Shown here: positions 61,801 through 64,000 of the stretch, one piece after another
How positions within the stretch are numbered: the first letter of the stretch is position 1
How the letters are laid out: every line of letters begins with the position of its first letter
NCBI RefSeq assembly: GCF_050624435.1
Contig: NW_027457644.1
Coordinates: 495,501 to 559,500, forward strand
Reading direction: 5' to 3'
DNA: 64,000 nucleotides
Source: Tenrec ecaudatus
Lineage: Eukaryota; Chordata; Mammalia; Afrosoricida; Tenrecidae
Translations under genes and position numbers: made by a program
Notes under the pieces: model-generated
Database searches by the model: none
Told to the model about the DNA's origin: nothing
What the model saw: the letters and a program-made list of their open reading frames with translations, nothing else

Positions 61801-64000
61801 ACCCCTAGGCTTAGGATAGGACACCACTAGGCTTAGGCTAGGGCACCCCTAGGCTTAGGCTAAGGCTAGGGCTCCCCTTGCCTAAGGATACGGCACCGCT
61901 TGGCTTAGGCTAGGGCACCACTAGGTTTAGGCTAGGGCACCCCTAGTCTTAGGTTAGGGCACCACTAGGCTTAGGCTAAGGCTAGGGCTACACTAGCCTA
62001 AGCCTAGGGTACCCCTAGGCTTAGGCTAGGGCACCCCAAGGAGTAGGCTCCGGCACCCCTAGTCTTAGGATAGGGCACTCCTAGGCTTAGGCTAAGGCTA
62101 GGGCTCCTCTAGCCTAAGGCTATGGCACCCCTAGGCTTAGGCTTGGGCACCCCTAGGCTTAGACTAGGGCACCACTAGGCTTAGGCTAGGCACCCCTAGG
62201 TTTAGGCTTAGGCTAGGGCTCAGCTAGCCTAAGGCTAGGGCAAGCCTAGGCTTAGGCTAGGGCACCCCTAAGCTTAGGGTAGGGCACCCCTAGGTTTAGG
62301 GTAGGGCACCCCTCGGCTTAGGCTAGGGCACGCCTAGGCTTAGGCTAGGGCACCGCTAGGCTTAGGCTAAGGCTAGTGTTCCCCTAGCCTAAGGCTAGGG
62401 CACCACTAGGGTTAGGCTAGGGCACCCCTAGGCTTAGGCTAGGGCACCCCTAGGCTTAGGCTAGGGCAGCCATAGGCTTCGGCTAAGGCTAGGGATCATC
62501 TAGCCTAAGGCCTGGGCACCCCTAGGCTTAGGCTAGGGCACCCCTAGGCTTAGGCTAATGCACCCCTAGGCTTAGTCTAAGGCTAGGTCACCCCTAGGCT
62601 TAGGCTAAGGCACCACTAGGCTTAGGCTAGGGCACCCCTAGGCTTAGGCTAGGGTACTCCTAGGCTTAGGCTAGGGCACCCCAAGGCTTTGGCTAAGGCG
62701 AGGACACCCCAAGCCTAAGGCTAGGGTACCCCTAGGCTTTGGGTAGGGCACCCCTAGGCTTTGGGTAGGGCACCCCTAGGATTAGGCTAGGGCACGCCTA
62801 GGCTTAGACTAGGGCACCCCTAGGCTAAGGCTAGGGCACCCCTAGGCTTAGGCTAGGGCAACCCTAGGCTTAGGCTAGGGCAGCCATAGGCTTAGGCTAA
62901 GGCTGGGCTCCTCTATCCTAAGGCCAGGACACCCCTAGGCTTAGGCTAAGGCCCCCCTAGGCTTAGGCTTGGGCACCCCTAGGGTTAGGCTAGGGCACCC
63001 CTAGGCTTAGGCTAGGTCTAGAGGATCCCTTGGCTTAGGCTAAGGCACCCCTAGGCTTAGGCTAAGGCTAGGTCACCCCTAGGCTTAGGCTATAGCACCA
63101 CTAGGCTTAGGCTAGGGCACCCCTTGGCTTAGGCTAGGTCACCCCTAGGCTTAGGCTAAGGCTAGGTCACCTCTAGGCGTAGGCTAAGGCACCACTAGGC
63201 TTAGGCTAGGGCACCCCTAGGCTTAGGCTTAGGCAATCCTAGGCTTAGGCTAGGGCACCCCTAGGCTGAGGGTAGGGCACCCATAGGCTTAGGCTAAGGC
63301 TAGGGCTCCTCTAGCCTAAGGCTAGGGCACCCCTAGGCTTAGGCTAGGGCACCCCTAGGCTTAGGCTAGGGCAACCAAGGCTTCGGCTAAGGCGAGGACT
63401 CCCCTAGCCTAAGGCTAGGGTACCCCTAGGCTTAGGCTAGGGCACCCCTAGACTTAGGCTAGGGCACCCCTAGGCTTAGGTTAGGGCACCCCTAGGATTA
63501 GACTATGGCTAGGGCTCCCCTAGACTAAGGCTAGGTCACCCCTGGGCTTAAGCTAGGGAACCCCTAGATTTAGGCTATGGAGCCCCAAGGCTTACGCTAA
63601 TGCTAGGGCTCCCCTAGCCTAACGCTCAGGCATCCCTAGCCTGGGCTAGGGCACCCATAGGCTTAGGCTAGGGCACCCCTAGGCTTAGGTTAGGGCACCC
63701 CTAGGCTTAGGTTAGGGCACCCCTAGGCTTAGGCTGGGGCTCCCGAAGGCTTAGGCTAAGGCTAGGGCTCCCCCAGACTAAGGCTAAGGTACCCCTAGGC
63801 TTAGGCTAGGGCACATCTAGGCTTAGGCTAGGGCACTCCTAGGCTTAGGCTAGGGCAACCCGAGGTTTATGCTAGGGCACCCCTAGGCGTAGGCTAGGGC
63901 ACCCCTAGGCTTAGTCTAGGGCACCCCTAGGGTTAAGCTAGGGCACCCCTAGGCTTGGGCTAGGGCACCCCTAGGCTTAGGCTAAGGTTAGGGCTCCCCT
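58855..64000 (+). repeat. 9.39-kb-period repeat, right copy, cut by the window end
   Basis: Copy of 49445-54612 with few substitutions, carrying landmark pairs 60040/60801 and 60801/63017 at the same 761 and 2216 spacing as 50652/51413 and 51413/53629. At about 63.80 kb it departs from the left copy: after the 12056-type block it re-enters the 661-type cassette (marker at 63809), 2216 bp after the previous one at 61593. A further short-period repeat therefore begins at the window edge. Confidence 0.85.
61593..62739 (+). repeat. Third copy of the 661-1807 cassette
   Basis: This lies 9388 bp after the second copy, inside the terminal 9.39-kb repeat, and carries the same two fusion junctions as the 52205 copy. 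The shared junctions show it was copied together with its neighbours and not inserted independently. A fourth occurrence begins at 63809 (ACATCTAGGC marker) and runs off the window end. Confidence 0.87.

Larger units (their letters stand above)
1..64000 (+). repeat. Satellite array of 22/28-bp monomers filling the whole window
   Basis: Every part of the window reads as head-to-tail copies of one short monomer family. The canonical unit is 22 bp, begins AGGCTTAGGC and ends GGGCACCCCT. It has 4 A, 4 T, 7 G and 7 C, so about 64% GC with no strand skew. A 28-bp variant with an additional TAAGGC hexamer usually recurs every four to seven units. Single-base variants (GTCTTAGG, CTTACGCT, GGCGCCCC, CCATGGCTTAGG and others) mark individual units and let large copies be matched. 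No unique sequence, mobile element, poly-A tract, tRNA or rRNA is visible. TAG or TAA stops fall in every register of the monomer on both strands, so no reading frame stays open long enough to be a gene. The orientation never flips. A satellite of a eukaryotic chromosome is the only reading I can support; its chromosomal position is unknown. Confidence 0.97.

Noticed and set aside
1..64000. CRISPR-like array of short regular repeats
   Set aside because: There are no unique spacers: the sequence between any two copies is again the same monomer, and unit lengths of 22 and 28 bp run directly head to tail. No cas genes or leader are present.
1..64000. Protein-coding potential, including a repeat protein encoded by the array
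   Set aside because: Each 22-bp unit carries TAG in all three registers on the + strand, and TAG or TAA recurs in every register within a few units on the - strand. Frames shift every unit, so open stretches are only tens of bases long.
1..64000. True telomere tract
   Set aside because: The hexamers are degenerate and locked into a 22/28-bp unit with a non-telomeric ACCCCT part. There is no run of pure TTAGGC or any other known telomere repeat, and no G-rich/C-rich strand asymmetry (G equals C in the unit).
1..64000. G-quadruplex-forming array
   Set aside because: G3 runs occur about once per 22 bp and alternate with C4 runs on the same strand, so local hairpins are more likely than quadruplexes; no four closely spaced G-runs are seen.
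1..64000. Iteron-type plasmid or phage replication origin
   Set aside because: Iterons are few and adjoin a replication gene and AT-rich DNA. Here there are thousands of units, high GC and no gene.
1..64000. Centromeric satellite call
   Set aside because: Higher-order organisation is compatible with a centromere, but nothing in the sequence, such as a recognised centromere-protein box, shows it. Monomer length and telomere-like hexamers fit a subtelomeric origin at least as well, so no position is assigned.
1..64000. Transcribed noncoding RNA or promoter elements within the array
   Set aside because: No TATA-like, initiator or polymerase III box sequences stand out from the monomer background, and any motif present would recur in every unit, so a specific call cannot be supported.

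Overview
The whole 64 kb window is one uninterrupted satellite DNA array. I find no protein-coding gene, RNA gene, transposon or unique-sequence island. The basic unit is a GC-rich 22-bp monomer (clean reference run at 42215-42280) that starts AGGCTTAGGC and ends GGGCACCCCT. A 28-bp long unit, usually every four to seven monomers, carries one extra hexamer (TAAGGC) and ends in GGGCTCCCCT. The long unit is usually followed by a partner 22-mer starting AGCCTAAGGC. All units point the same way. The 22-mer has TAG stops in all three registers and 22 is not a multiple of 3, so every frame on both strands is closed at short intervals.

The organism is a eukaryote, judged from tens of kilobases of higher-order satellite without genes. 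The monomer looks assembled from degenerate hexamers (TTAGGC, TAAGGC, TAGGGC) resembling the nematode telomere repeat TTAGGC. A nematode subtelomeric or interstitial telomere-derived satellite is my best guess, held weakly. The sequence alone does not tell subtelomere from centromere from other heterochromatin.

Layout, from matching private variants by eye. (1) 1-12.85 kb: a complex higher-order block. (2) 13.09-17.68 kb: a 2.35-kb tandem duplication. (3) 17.68-28.21 kb: an older, more scrambled stretch with only short local duplications (periods about 0.48, 1.45, 1.74 and 1.66 kb). (4) 28.21-33.06 kb: diverged copies of pieces of the first block. (5) 33.06-43.44 kb: a near-identical copy of 1-10.25 kb, about 33 kb away. 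(6) 43.47-51.27 kb: a tandem copy of 35.55-43.38 kb (period about 7.9 kb). (7) 51.27-53.35 kb: a mosaic of 12.06-12.85-type and 0.66-1.81-type sequence. (8) 53.34-58.86 kb: a copy of 45.77-51.27 kb (offset 7573). (9) 58.86 kb to the window end: a copy of 49.45-54.61 kb (offset 9388), cut off by the window edge.

The array therefore grew by nested segmental duplication over at least four scales (22/28 bp; roughly 0.1 kb groups; 0.65-2.4 kb; 7.6-33 kb). Insertions and deletions between copies are whole numbers of monomers (22, 44, 94 = 3x22+28, 270 = 11x22+28), as expected for unequal exchange or replication slippage in register. Shared deletions allow part of the order of events to be read. The right half is young (copies differ at roughly one base in a few hundred in stretches I compared); 18-28 kb is older. 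Coordinates of block edges are good to about 20-50 bp because edges fall inside repeated monomers.
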